Shown here: positions 1 to 8,019 of the stretch, one piece after another | Layout of the letters: every line of letters begins with the position of its first letter | Position numbering within the stretch: position 1 is the first letter of the stretch | Assembly (NCBI GenBank): GCA_009377385.1 | Contig: WHUD01000005.1 | Location: 1 to 52,601 of the forward strand | Length of the DNA stretch: 52,601 nucleotides | Direction: 5' to 3' | Source: Actinophytocola sp. | GTDB lineage: Bacteria > Actinomycetota > Actinomycetes > Mycobacteriales > Pseudonocardiaceae | Program-made: the position numbers and the translations under genes | Notes under the pieces: model-generated | Seen by the model: the letters and a program-made list of their open reading frames with translations, nothing else | The model's database searches: none | What the model was told of the DNA's origin: nothing

Positions 1-153
1 GCGGCCGTATACAGTTCCAGCCGCTGGGTCGCCTCCACCCGCCCAGCGCCATTTCGTGCCCGATTTGCCCGTCCCCGTTGACGCTCAGCGGGTGGAGGCT
101 GCCGTCGTCAAAGCTGTTCGGACGACGCGCCAAGACCGACAGGTTGCCGTATC

Positions 154-405
154 ATGAGCCCCATGTCGGACCTTAACCTCGACAGAATCACGGTCGATCC
201 CCATAAGCTGGGCGGGAAGCCGTGTATTCGGGGCCTGCGCATCTCCGTGGGGATGATCGTGCAGATGATGGCCGCCGGAAAGACAACCGAGCAGATTCTG
301 TCCGAGTACCCGTACCTGGAACTCGAAGACATCCGGCAGGCGCTCGCGTACTCCGCAGCGCTCGCGGAGAACGAATTCCACCTTGAGCTCAAGCAGCCGG
401 CGTGA
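154..405 (+). CDS. DUF433 family antitoxin
   Basis: An 83-aa protein of the DUF433 family, the small VapB-like antitoxin that accompanies DUF5615 PIN-like toxins. The family signature is clear: ITVDPHKLGGKPCIRGLRIS near residues 11-30, then a helical region containing TEQILSEYPYLELEDIRQAL, which is the usual DUF433 DNA-binding part. The start is the first of two in-frame ATGs (154 and 163); the second is equally possible. The next gene overlaps its 3' end, as is normal for this two-gene module. Presumed role: bind and neutralise the toxin and repress the operon. The family call is firm; activity is inferred because the partner looks damaged. Confidence 0.85.
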   Translation: MSPMSDLNLDRITVDPHKLGGKPCIRGLRISVGMIVQMMAAGKTTEQILSEYPYLELEDIRQALAYSAALAENEFHLELKQPA

Positions 406-646
406 GATCGACGAGAACCTGTCACCGCAACTCTGCCGCCACCTTACAGATCACGAGGATACGGCTGAGCACGTCCACGACGCCGTAGGCGCTGGCGCAA
501 GTGATGACGCGATCCTCGCCTATGCGGCCGAGCACAACGCTGTCATCGTGACAGCCGACACTGATTTTGGCGCTCTGCGAGCGCGCACCAAGGCTCACGA
601 ACCATCCGTGATCCTGATGCGCGAACTCCCATCGGATAGCGGTTAG
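383..646 (+). pseudogene. DUF5615 PIN-like toxin, probably damaged
   Basis: The reading frame carries the DUF5615 core: IDENLSPQL at the N-terminus (PIN-like acidic residue) and HNAVIVTADTDFG in the middle. Two things are wrong. The only start in frame is a TTG at 383, deep inside the antitoxin gene. The natural GTG at 402, which overlaps the antitoxin stop, is out of frame and would need about 7 more bases to give the usual M-R-F-L-I-D-E-N start. The protein also ends after 87 aa, whereas the family is usually about 110-120 aa; the C-terminal helix is missing. It ends 9 bp before the stop of the convergent acetyltransferase gene. It may still be translated from the TTG, but I judge it degraded. 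Confidence 0.6.
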
Positions 647-655
647 GAGCCGTCC

Positions 656-1096
656 TCAGAGCTGCCAGCGGTACTGCACCCAACCGGTGACCGGCACCGC
701 GCCGAGCTGGGCGTAGAACGTCGTCGCGTTGTCGTTGCCCTCGCGCATCTCCCACTCGACCCGGCCATCCGTGCGAGCGCGCAGCGCGGCCATCAGCTCA
801 GCCGCCAAGCCCCGACGTCGATAGGCGGGCCGGATGAACAGGTCGTCCATCCAGATCCCCGGCTTGCCCTCCCACGTCGACAACGTCGACCAGCAGAACG
901 CGAACCCGGCCACCGCATCGGGGTCGTCGTCCGGGTGGGCGATGAGCACCCACGCCTTCGGGGCAGCGCCGAACAGGTGCTCCGCCATCCCGGCGCGGTC
1001 CAGCCGCAGGTCGTGTTTTTCCTCGTAGACGGCGTGCTCCTCGATGAGCGCGCAGATCTCGTCGACGTCGTCGCGCGTCGCGTCCCGTACTGGCAT
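656..1096 (-). CDS. GNAT family N-acetyltransferase
   Basis: A 146-aa single-domain GNAT acetyltransferase that transfers acetyl from acetyl-CoA to an unidentified amine. Motif A with the CoA pyrophosphate loop is visible as YRRRGLAAEL (residues 92-101), preceded by the beta-4 strand WMDDLFIRP. The C-terminal ATTFYAQLGAVPVTGWVQYR matches motif B (N..A..FY..LG). The start ATG lies 8 bp after the stop of the upstream amidohydrolase on the same strand, so the two are probably co-transcribed. It resembles diamine/aminoglycoside-type GNATs, but the substrate cannot be read from sequence. Confidence 0.85.
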   Translation of the reverse strand: MPVRDATRDDVDEICALIEEHAVYEEKHDLRLDRAGMAEHLFGAAPKAWVLIAHPDDDPDAVAGFAFCWSTLSTWEGKPGIWMDDLFIRPAYRRRGLAAELMAALRARTDGRVEWEMREGNDNATTFYAQLGAVPVTGWVQYRWQL

Positions 1097-1104
1097 CGGC
1101 TCCC

Positions 1105-2709
1105 TCAGCTTTCGTAGACGATCTCGCCACCGATGGCGGTCGCGAGCACCCGGATGTCGCCAAGTGCGTCGTCCTCGGTTGGGTCGGCGGACAACGCCAC
1201 GAAGTCGGCACGCTTGCCGACGTCGAGCGTGCCGAGGTCACGCTCGGCGAAGGTGGCGTACGCCGAGCCGTACGTGTAGGCGCGCAGCGCATCGCGGGCG
1301 CTGACCCGCTCGTCCAGCCCGAGCACGTGCCCGGCCGAGGTGCGCCGGTACACCATGTCGGCCATGCCGAGCAGCGGCGCGCCGTTGACCACCGGCCGAT
1401 CGGAGCTGCCAGGCACCACACAACCCGCGTCGAGGAAGCTGCGCTGCCGGTAGCACCACGGCTCCCGCTCCGGCCCGAGTGCGGCGCGCATCCCCTCGCC
1501 GATTTCGTTGACGAACCGGCCCTGCGGCACCGGAATGACGCCTAGTTCGGCCACCCGCCGCAGGTCAGGGACGTCGATCACGCCGCAGTGCTCGATGCGG
1601 TGCCGGTGGTCAGCGCGCGGGTGTTCGGCCAGCGCGGCGGCGTAGGCGTCCAGCACAACAGAGACGGCGCGGTCGCCGATGGCATGCGTGGCGACCTGCC
1701 AGCCGGAGCGGTGCGCGCGCCGGATGATCTCAGGGATGTCGGCCTCGGCGGTCTGGAAGTACCCGACGTTGTCCGACTCGCCCGCGAACGGCGCGTGCAT
1801 CGCGCACGTGCGCCCGACCAGCGACCCGTCGGAGAACAGCTTCATCGGCCCGATCCGCAGCCACTCGTCGCCGAATCCGGTGCGCAGACCGAGGTCGAGG
1901 CCGAACTCGACGTCGTCGCCGTCGCCGTGCTCCAGCGGGTGCAGCGAGTCGGCGGCGACCATCAGCGTTGTGCGCACCCGCAGCGTGCCCGCGTCCCGCG
2001 CGCGCTGATACGCGGCCAGCTCGATCGGCGTACTGCCGACAAGGCCGCGGCCGATGCCCGCTTCCTGCACGCTGGTGATGCCCTCGCTGAGGTACTGCTG
2101 GCCAGCGCGATCGATGCCGCGTTCGACGTCGGCGAGCGGCACGGGGTACAGCAGCGGATCGAGCAGCCGTTGCGCCTGTTCCCGCAGCAGCCCGGTCGGC
2201 TCGCCGCCTTCGGCGACGACGTCCCCTCCTGCGGGCACGTTCGCCAGATCGAGCTGGCCAAGCACCAGCGAGTTGACCACGCACATGTGGCCGGTGGTGT
2301 GCTTGAGCTTGACGTGGTGTTTCGGCGCGGCGCGATCGAGGCCGTGCCGGTCGGGGTGCTTGTCGAGCTTGGTCTGGTCGTAGCCGCGCCCGACGATCCA
2401 GGTGCCCTCCGGCTGCTCGGTGGCCCGCGCGGCGACGGCGGCGTAGACGTCGTCAAGGCGCGCGCAGCTCGCCTCGCTGACGTCCAGCTCATCGAGGCCC
2501 ATGCCGTACCAGGCCATGTGGTTGTGCGCGTCGTGGAAGCCAGGAACGACGACGGCGCCGCCGAGGTCGATGGTCCGGGCTGCGTCGAGGCCGCGCGCGT
2601 ACTCGCCGAGCGCGACGATCCTGCCGCCGTGCACGGCCATTACGTCGACCGGCAGGAAGTCCTCGCCGGTCAGCACCTTCGCCCCGATGTAGACCGCGTC
2701 CACCCGCAT
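1105..2709 (-). CDS. YtcJ-like metal-dependent amidohydrolase
   Basis: A 534-aa amidohydrolase of the YtcJ/exoenzyme-regulatory type (Amidohydro_3). It has the metal-binding HNH of GFHDAHNHMAW (H62 and H64), later histidines in VATHAIGDRAV and HRIEHCGVIDV, and a C-terminal active-site Asp within GSSDRPVVNG. Full length for the family. These enzymes hydrolyse amide-like bonds, often N-formyl compounds; the true substrate is unknown. It is divergent from the enoyl-CoA hydratase operon across an 80-bp region that contains a palindromic operator, so the operon's TetR may also control it. The downstream GNAT gene follows after 8 bp. Confidence 0.85.
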   Translation of the reverse strand: MRVDAVYIGAKVLTGEDFLPVDVMAVHGGRIVALGEYARGLDAARTIDLGGAVVVPGFHDAHNHMAWYGMGLDELDVSEASCARLDDVYAAVAARATEQPEGTWIVGRGYDQTKLDKHPDRHGLDRAAPKHHVKLKHTTGHMCVVNSLVLGQLDLANVPAGGDVVAEGGEPTGLLREQAQRLLDPLLYPVPLADVERGIDRAGQQYLSEGITSVQEAGIGRGLVGSTPIELAAYQRARDAGTLRVRTTLMVAADSLHPLEHGDGDDVEFGLDLGLRTGFGDEWLRIGPMKLFSDGSLVGRTCAMHAPFAGESDNVGYFQTAEADIPEIIRRAHRSGWQVATHAIGDRAVSVVLDAYAAALAEHPRADHRHRIEHCGVIDVPDLRRVAELGVIPVPQGRFVNEIGEGMRAALGPEREPWCYRQRSFLDAGCVVPGSSDRPVVNGAPLLGMADMVYRRTSAGHVLGLDERVSARDALRAYTYGSAYATFAERDLGTLDVGKRADFVALSADPTEDDALGDIRVLATAIGGEIVYES

Positions 2710-2749
2710 CGTTCACCCCCACATCGCCATCTGTCACTGCAGACCCAAA

Positions 2750-2784
2750 CCTAGCCGACCGATCGTTCGATCGTCTAGGCTAGG
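2750..2784. promoter_or_regulatory. Palindromic TetR-type operator in divergent promoter
   Basis: An inverted repeat CGATCG-TT-CGATCG at 2760-2773 is flanked by CCTAGCC (2750-2756) and GGCTAGG (2778-2784), giving a nested near-symmetric site just before the enoyl-CoA hydratase ATG at 2790. It lies between that operon, whose last gene is a TetR regulator, and the divergent amidohydrolase. The position and symmetry suit an autoregulatory TetR operator. Binding is inferred. Confidence 0.55.
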
Positions 2785-2789
2785 TAGTC

Positions 2790-3548
2790 ATGACGTCTGT
2801 TGCCCTCGACATCGACGACGGCGTCGCCGTCGTCTCCCTCGACCGGCCGCACCGGCTCAACGCGGTCGTCCCCGCGCTCGTCGACGACCTCAACGCGCGG
2901 TTGGACGAGGTCGCGGCGCGCGAGGACGTGCGCGCCGTCGTCCTGACCGGCAACGGGAGGTCGTTCTGCGCGGGCCACGACCTCAAGGAGACCACGCCGG
3001 AAGGGGACTCACGCGGCAGGCTGGAGCGGATTCAGCATGTGACGCGGCGGTTGCGCGCCTTGCCGCAGCCGGTGATCGCGGCGGTGAACGGCTACGCGAT
3101 CGGGGCGGGGGCTGAGTTCGCACTCGGCTGTGATCTGGTGCTCGCCGCCGACGACGCGGTGTTCGCGTTCCCCGAAGCGGGCCTCGGGCTCAGCGTCACC
3201 GGCGGCGCGTCCCGGCTGCTGCCGTTACTGGTCGGGCCGGCGCGGGCGAAGGAACTCCTCCTGCTCGGTGAGCGCATCGGTGCACAACGGGCGCTGGAGA
3301 TGGGGATGGTGAACCGGGTTGTCGCCACCGATGAACTGCGGGATGCCGCCATCGACATGGCCCACGACCTTGCTGACAAACCGTCCTATGCGGTCACGCT
3401 GGTCAAGCGCGCACTGGACTCCGGCATCGACGCCTCGTTGGAGTCCACATTGGAACTTGAAGTCACACACGCCTTGCTGACCGAGAACACGGCCGACGTC
3501 GCCGCGTCGGCGGGGCGGTTCCGCGAGCGGAGTACGGAGGGGACATGA
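2790..3548 (+). CDS. Enoyl-CoA hydratase/isomerase family protein
   Basis: A 252-aa crotonase-fold enzyme, the usual single-domain length. The oxyanion-hole motif GNGRSFCAGHDLKE is at residues 54-67. Both catalytic-type glutamates of true hydratases appear to be kept: E109 in AIGAGAEFALGCDL and E129 in FPEAGLGLS. It probably hydrates or isomerises an enoyl-CoA in fatty-acid or related acyl-CoA catabolism. It is the first gene of a three-gene operon (hydratase, CoA ligase, TetR), with a 4-bp ATGA overlap to the CoA ligase. Confidence 0.9.
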   Translation: MTSVALDIDDGVAVVSLDRPHRLNAVVPALVDDLNARLDEVAAREDVRAVVLTGNGRSFCAGHDLKETTPEGDSRGRLERIQHVTRRLRALPQPVIAAVNGYAIGAGAEFALGCDLVLAADDAVFAFPEAGLGLSVTGGASRLLPLLVGPARAKELLLLGERIGAQRALEMGMVNRVVATDELRDAAIDMAHDLADKPSYAVTLVKRALDSGIDASLESTLELEVTHALLTENTADVAASAGRFRERSTEGT

Positions 3549-5083
3549 CGACGCTCGCCGAGATCGATGACTTGGCCACGCTGGTCACGCGGGCGGCCAG
3601 CCGGTGGCCGGACCGCACCGCGTGGGTATTCGACGAGACCGGCACGTCGCTGACGTTCGACGACGTTGCGCGGCAGAGCGCGCGGCTTGCCGGTGTCCTG
3701 GCTGGATACGGGATCTCGGCTGGCGACCGGGTGGCTGTGATGCTGCGCAACCGGCCCGAGTTTCCGTTGCTGTGGCTGGCGCTCGCCCGTATCGGGGCCG
3801 CGATCGTGCCGGTCAACACCAACTATCGCGAGGTCGACGGCGGGCACGTGCTGGCGCACTCCGGTGCGCGGCTCGCTGTGGTCGAGCCGGAGTTTGCCGA
3901 CCTGCTTGCGCGCGTTCAGCCACGAACCGAGTTGGAGTGGGTGCTCACCCCGGACGACCTCGCCGCAGCATCCGCCGCTTACGAGGGCGCTACCGCCGTG
4001 CCGGAGCAGCCGGTGAACGTCCAGTACACCTCGGGCACCACCGGTGCGCCGAAGGGCTGCGTGTTGTCGCATCGCTACTGGCTGACGCTGGTCCGTGGGC
4101 TGGTCACCGATTTTCCGTCCATTAGCGACAGCGACACGCTGATCACCGCACAGCCGTTCCATTACATCGATCCGCAGTGGAACGTCGCGTTAGGTCTCGC
4201 GGCTGGCGCGCGCCTCGTCGTGCTCGATCGTTTCCACCCCTCGACGTTCTGGCAGCAGGTGCGCGACTACGACGTCACCTGGTTCTACTGCCTCGGCTTG
4301 ATGCCGACGCTACTGCTGCGACAACCGGAACACACCGATGACCTGCGGCACCGTGTCCGCGCAATCCACGCCTCCGCCATCCCCCGTGACCTGCACGCCG
4401 CACTGGAACAGCGCTGGGGCGTGCCGTGGTACGAAGCGTTCGGCATGACCGAAACCGGGGCCGACATCAGGATGTCCGAATCCGATCACGACGAGCTGGT
4501 CGGTTCTGGCTGCATCGGCAGACCGACCCGCGACCGGGAGGCCGTCATCCTCGGCGAGGACGGCCTGCCGCTGCCGCGCGGCGAGACCGGTGAGCTGGCG
4601 CTGCGCGGCACCGGACTGATGTTGCGCTACCACGACGACCCCGACGCGACAAGACGTGCGTTTCGCGGCGGCTGGTTCCACACTGGTGACCTGGCGACCA
4701 TGGACGAGCGTGGCCGGGTTTACTACGTGGGCAGGACCAAGGACATGATCCGGCGCAGCGGCGAAAACGTTTCTGCCGACGAAGTCGAGCGGACATTGCA
4801 GCAGCATCCGGGCGTCTCGCTCGCGGCGGTCATCGCGGTGCCGGACGAGGTACGGGGCGAGGAGATCAAGGCGTTCGTCGTCCCCTCCGGTGCTACGAGC
4901 CCGGTGCCGGATGACCTGGCGGAGTTCTGCTCGGCCAAACTGGCGTACTTCAAGGTGCCCCGTTTTTGGTCCGTAGTGGATTCCTTGCCCATGACGCCAT
5001 CTGAACGAGTCGCGAAAGGACAGTTGCGCGACGGCGACCCTCGCGCACGAACTTACGACAGGGTGGAGCAATTATGGCGGTAA
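3545..5083 (+). CDS. Acyl-CoA synthetase (AMP-binding), SERV variant
   Basis: A 512-aa ANL-superfamily adenylating enzyme that activates a carboxylic acid to its CoA thioester. The ATP-binding P-loop YTSGTTGAPKGCVLSH is at residues 161-176. The A5-A8 region includes YEAFGMTETGADI and GWFHTGDLATMDERGR, and the hinge is GRTKDMIRRSGENVSADEVE. At the C-terminus the A10 motif reads MTPSERVAKGQL, where most family members have a catalytic lysine in SGK; here the aligned residue is arginine, a pattern I associate with carnitine/crotonobetaine-CoA-ligase-like subfamilies. It overlaps the hydratase by 4 bp and the TetR by 10 bp, indicating translational coupling. The substrate is unknown. Confidence 0.88.
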   Translation: MTTLAEIDDLATLVTRAASRWPDRTAWVFDETGTSLTFDDVARQSARLAGVLAGYGISAGDRVAVMLRNRPEFPLLWLALARIGAAIVPVNTNYREVDGGHVLAHSGARLAVVEPEFADLLARVQPRTELEWVLTPDDLAAASAAYEGATAVPEQPVNVQYTSGTTGAPKGCVLSHRYWLTLVRGLVTDFPSISDSDTLITAQPFHYIDPQWNVALGLAAGARLVVLDRFHPSTFWQQVRDYDVTWFYCLGLMPTLLLRQPEHTDDLRHRVRAIHASAIPRDLHAALEQRWGVPWYEAFGMTETGADIRMSESDHDELVGSGCIGRPTRDREAVILGEDGLPLPRGETGELALRGTGLMLRYHDDPDATRRAFRGGWFHTGDLATMDERGRVYYVGRTKDMIRRSGENVSADEVERTLQQHPGVSLAAVIAVPDEVRGEEIKAFVVPSGATSPVPDDLAEFCSAKLAYFKVPRFWSVVDSLPMTPSERVAKGQLRDGDPRARTYDRVEQLWR

Positions 5084-5718
5084 ACCCGACCCAGACCCGT
5101 GTACGCAAGGCCGCGATCCGGCTGTTCGCGAAGAAGGGATTCCACGGCGTCGGCATCAGGGAGCTGGCGCAGGCGGCGAAGGTGTCGCCCGCGAGCCTGT
5201 ACCACTACATCGGCAGCAAGGAGGAACTGCTCGCCGACATCATGTGGGAGAGCTTGGAACGGCTGCTGTCCGCGGCGATGCTGGCGACGACCGACGTTGC
5301 CGATCCGCAGGAGAAGCTGGGCAGGCTGGTCACGCTGCATGTGATCGCGCACGCGGTGCAGGCCAAGGAGACCGCCGTCGTCGACAACGAGCTCCGCTCG
5401 CTCGCGCCGAAGCTGCGCAGACGTGTGATCGACAAGCGGGACACCTACGAGCAACTGTGGGCGGAGACCATCGAGCAGGGCGCGGAGGCCGGGGTGTTCC
5501 GGCAGGACCACGACGGACTCGCCCGCAAGGCGCTGCTGGAGATGTGTAGTGGTGTCGCGCGGTGGTACTCCCCGAAGGGCGAGGTCAAACTCGACGCGCT
5601 CGCCAGTCAATTCACCGACATCGCGCTGCGCTCGCTCGGCACCAGCGACGCCCCGCCGCAGCCCGACCTGGACCGCTGCCGCACCATCGTGAAGTACACC
5701 TGGGGCACCCACGTCTAG
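5074..5718 (+). CDS. TetR family transcriptional regulator
   Basis: A 214-aa TetR repressor. The N-terminal helix-turn-helix is clear (IRELAQAAKVSPASLYHYIG, about residues 29-48), followed by the conserved SKEELL. The C-terminal ligand-binding domain is helical and lacks recognisable substrate residues. It starts 10 bp inside the CoA ligase and is the last gene of that operon. It most likely senses an acyl-CoA or related ligand and represses its own operon through the palindrome at 2750-2784. A tandem repeat array begins 6 nt after its stop. Confidence 0.88.
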   Translation: MAVNPTQTRVRKAAIRLFAKKGFHGVGIRELAQAAKVSPASLYHYIGSKEELLADIMWESLERLLSAAMLATTDVADPQEKLGRLVTLHVIAHAVQAKETAVVDNELRSLAPKLRRRVIDKRDTYEQLWAETIEQGAEAGVFRQDHDGLARKALLEMCSGVARWYSPKGEVKLDALASQFTDIALRSLGTSDAPPQPDLDRCRTIVKYTWGTHV

Positions 5719-5724
5719 CCCCGA

Positions 5725-5871
5725 TGCGCCGTGTCCCCCGTCCAGGACGCCATGTTCGTCGCCCAGGACGTCGTGTGCCCCGCCCAGGACGCCATGTTCG
5801 TCGCTCCAGACGCCATGTTCGTCGCTCCGGGCGCTGTTATCGCCGTTCGGGCCGTCGTGTGGCCCAGTCCC
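5725..5871 (+). repeat. 21-bp tandem repeat array after a stop codon
   Basis: Seven degenerate units start at 5725, 5746, 5767, 5788, 5809, 5830 and 5851, exactly 21 bp apart. The consensus resembles GACGCCATGTTCGTCGCTCC, with a conserved first half (GACGCC.TGTTC) and a more variable second half. The array begins 6 nt after the TetR stop and fills most of the gap to the phosphopantetheinyl transferase. There are no spacers, so it is not a CRISPR. Related units occur at 6615-6668 (inverted) and 31313-31361. Confidence 0.8.
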
Positions 5872-5911
5872 AACGACATGGGTGGGGGATGCGGCCCCGT
5901 AGGTTGGGATC

Positions 5912-6604
5912 ATGAGCGTCGCGTGTGAGGTGTGGTGGTCACGGCCAGTCGCGTCGGCCGAGGACCACCTCCACACGCTGGACAGCACGGAACGTGGGCG
6001 GTTCGATGCCTACCGCCAGGACGCCGACAAGCTCCGCTTCCTCACCGGACGTGTGCTCGCCCGACTTGCCGTCGCACGCCGTCTCGGCACCGAACCAGGT
6101 GCGATCACATTTGACGCTACCTGCCAGGACTGTGGCAAACCGCACGGGAGACCGCGCGTCGTCGGTCACGACAAAATCTCACTCTCGCTGTCACACTCCG
6201 GCGACCGAGTTGGCGTTGCGGTCACTGCGGGCACACCCGTAGGTCTGGACGTCGAATCGGTTAGCAGACGCGCCACCGACGACCTGATCAATTACGCACT
6301 CAACGACAGCGAGCGCGCAGCTGTGAACGGGCTAACCGCAGACGACGCGGCTGCGGCGTTCTTCACCTACTGGGCTCGCAAGGAAGCGCTCATGAAGGCG
6401 ACCGGACGCGGATTGAAGATACCGCTGCGCAGCATCACCCTGTCCGCACCCGGCGAGCCCGCTCGGCTTGTGGCCGCCGACGACGCACTCGATCCGGCCA
6501 CCACGACGTTGCGCGATGTCGAACCAGGACCCGGCTACCGCGCCGCCGTCGCCGTCCTAACCGGTGCCTCAGTCAATATCACCGAGCGCTGGGCCACGTT
6601 CTGA
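5912..6604 (+). CDS. 4'-phosphopantetheinyl transferase (Sfp type)
   Basis: A 230-aa Sfp/AcpT-type enzyme that moves phosphopantetheine from CoA to a serine on carrier proteins of PKS, NRPS or fatty-acid systems. The signature motifs are ISLSLSHSGDRVGVAVT, the Mg-binding GLDVE, and FFTYWARKEALMKATGRGL (the W-x-x-K-E-A motif). Full length for the Sfp class. A start by GTG/ATG upstream is not needed: the ATG at 5912 gives the usual N-terminus. Arrays of the same 21-bp repeat lie on both sides, in opposite orientations. The next gene, convergent, is an isochorismate synthase, which hints at aryl-capped siderophore or quinone chemistry, but no NRPS is in view. Confidence 0.9.
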   Translation: MSVACEVWWSRPVASAEDHLHTLDSTERGRFDAYRQDADKLRFLTGRVLARLAVARRLGTEPGAITFDATCQDCGKPHGRPRVVGHDKISLSLSHSGDRVGVAVTAGTPVGLDVESVSRRATDDLINYALNDSERAAVNGLTADDAAAAFFTYWARKEALMKATGRGLKIPLRSITLSAPGEPARLVAADDALDPATTTLRDVEPGPGYRAAVAVLTGASVNITERWATF

Positions 6605-6614
6605 CCCGATTGGC

Positions 6615-6668
6615 GAACACGACGTCCCGAACGAGGGACACGGCATCGGGAACGAGGGACACGGCGCA
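6615..6668 (-). repeat. Inverted copy of the 21-bp repeat family
   Basis: On the minus strand the core GACGTCGTGTTC and its variants (GATGCCGTGTCC, TGCGCCGTGTCC) recur at 6615-6626, 6636-6647 and 6657-6668, spaced 21 bp apart. These match the 5725-5871 units read on the other strand. The array lies between the convergent ends of the phosphopantetheinyl transferase (stop 6604) and the isochorismate synthase (stop 6698). Confidence 0.7.
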
Positions 6669-6697
6669 CCGGACACGGGCGCAGCAGCAGCGCCTGC

Positions 6698-7858
6698 CTA
6701 TGGGTCGATGTCGACGCCCATGGCCTGGAGGAGGGTGGCGAACTTCGCGGACGTCTCGCGCAGCTCCGCCTCTGGGTCGGAGGCCGCGACGATGCCGCCG
6801 CCCGCGTAGAGCCGCATCGACCGGTCGGCGATCTCCGCGCAGCGAATCGCGACCGCCCACTCGCCGTCACCAGCGGCGTCGACCCAGCCGACCGTGCCCG
6901 CGTAGTAGTCCCGGTCGAACGGCTCAAGGTCCCCGACCAGCTTCCGCGCCGCATCGGTGGGCGTGCCGCACACCGCAGGCGTCGGATGCAACGCCGTGGC
7001 CAGCGCCAACGCGCTGACGTCGGGGTCGGCCAGCTCGCCTGTGATCTCGGTGCCGAGGTGCCAGACGGCGGGCGTCGGCGCGAGCGAGGGCGCAGAGGGC
7101 ACGTCGAGCGTGCGGCAGAACGGCCGCAACGCCTCGACGACGGCCTCCACGACCAGCGCGTGCTCGGTCTTGTCCTTGGCCGAGGCCAGCAAGCCGCGCG
7201 CGTTGGCCTCGTCGACGTCAGGGTCGGTCGAGCGCGGCGCGGTGCCCGCGTGCGGGTGCGCGACCACGCGCGTGCCGTAACGACGCACCAGCAGCTCAGG
7301 GCTCGCCCCGACCAGCGTGCGGTCGCCAGGGAGCGCGGCGGCGTAGGTGAAGCCGTCCGGGTTGTCCGCGACGAGGTTGTGCAGCACGTTCGCCGGGTCG
7401 ACGTCGGCGGCGAAGGCGATGTCGAGCACCCGCGCCAGCACGACCTTGCGCAGCACGCCGTCCCGCAACGGCACGAGGGCGCGCGCCACGGCGTCGACAT
7501 GCTTGTCCTGCTCGGGCACGGCGAGCGGCCGTTCGGGGACGCCGACCTCGCGCGCGGGCAACGCCCGTACGAGCTCGTGCGCGCGCCCCGCCACCCGCAA
7601 CTCGCGCGGCACGACGAGCCGGGGCGCCGGCCCGTCGGAAAGGTCGAAGGGCAGCACGCCCACCGCGAGCGGGGTCGCGGCGTCCTCCAGCTCAGCAACC
7701 AGCGCAGAATCACCCGCGAAGGGGACCTCGCGCTCGACGCCGCGCGCGAACAGCGTGCGCTGCTGGGTGGCGAACAGGAAATCACCACGGCGATAGTCGG
7801 CGAGCGCACGTACGGGGTCGGCCACGCCCTGGCGCGACATGCTCGCGGTATCCGTCAC
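6698..7858 (-). CDS. Isochorismate synthase
   Basis: A 386-aa chorismate-binding enzyme of the MenF/EntC/DhbC family, which converts chorismate to isochorismate. Family motifs include GASPELLVRR, the HPHAGTAPRS stretch with the Mg/chorismate loop, ALHPTPAVCGTPTDAARK, and AGTVGWVDAAGDGEWAVAIR. The length matches stand-alone isochorismate synthases. No partner gene for 2,3-dihydroxybenzoate or menaquinone is adjacent, and I see no iron box in its upstream region, so a menaquinone or salicylate role is as likely as a siderophore role. The exact symbol (menF, entC or dhbC) cannot be chosen. Confidence 0.87.
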   Translation of the reverse strand: MTDTASMSRQGVADPVRALADYRRGDFLFATQQRTLFARGVEREVPFAGDSALVAELEDAATPLAVGVLPFDLSDGPAPRLVVPRELRVAGRAHELVRALPAREVGVPERPLAVPEQDKHVDAVARALVPLRDGVLRKVVLARVLDIAFAADVDPANVLHNLVADNPDGFTYAAALPGDRTLVGASPELLVRRYGTRVVAHPHAGTAPRSTDPDVDEANARGLLASAKDKTEHALVVEAVVEALRPFCRTLDVPSAPSLAPTPAVWHLGTEITGELADPDVSALALATALHPTPAVCGTPTDAARKLVGDLEPFDRDYYAGTVGWVDAAGDGEWAVAIRCAEIADRSMRLYAGGGIVAASDPEAELRETSAKFATLLQAMGVDIDP

Positions 7859-7939
7859 GGGTCGATTGTGGCACTACCCGACTGGCTGATTCCGCAGTCG
7901 TGATCAGTGCAACTGCCCCGCGAAGACACGCGCAAACCG

Positions 7940-7997
7940 CCTGGTAGACGCCCACCAAGGCGTCTACCAGGTCTTATGCCGGCACGTGGCGTGCCGG
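7940..7997 (-). terminator. Two consecutive hairpins downstream of mihF
   Basis: A perfect 13-bp stem (CCTGGTAGACGCC at 7940-7952 with its complement at 7959-7971, 6-nt loop) is followed by an 8-bp stem (CCGGCACG at 7979-7986 with 7990-7997). They lie 22-80 nt beyond the mihF stop on the minus strand and before the isochorismate synthase start. Most likely a factor-independent or assisted terminator for mihF. Confidence 0.7.
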
Positions 7998-8019
7998 TGG
8001 AGACCTATGTCGAGATGCG

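Noticed and set aside
1-153. Minus-strand open frame at the left edge
   Set aside because: About 40 codons are open to the edge but no family can be recognised from them.
1588-2754. 388-codon plus-strand frame opposite the amidohydrolase
   Set aside because: No family motifs, while the minus strand encodes a full-length amidohydrolase with all metal ligands.
5725-5871. CRISPR-like array
   Set aside because: Units are contiguous, 21 bp long and degenerate with no unique spacers, and no cas genes are present.
7859-7930. Iron box upstream of isochorismate synthase
   Set aside because: I looked for an IdeR-type palindrome because the enzyme could serve siderophore synthesis; none is present.
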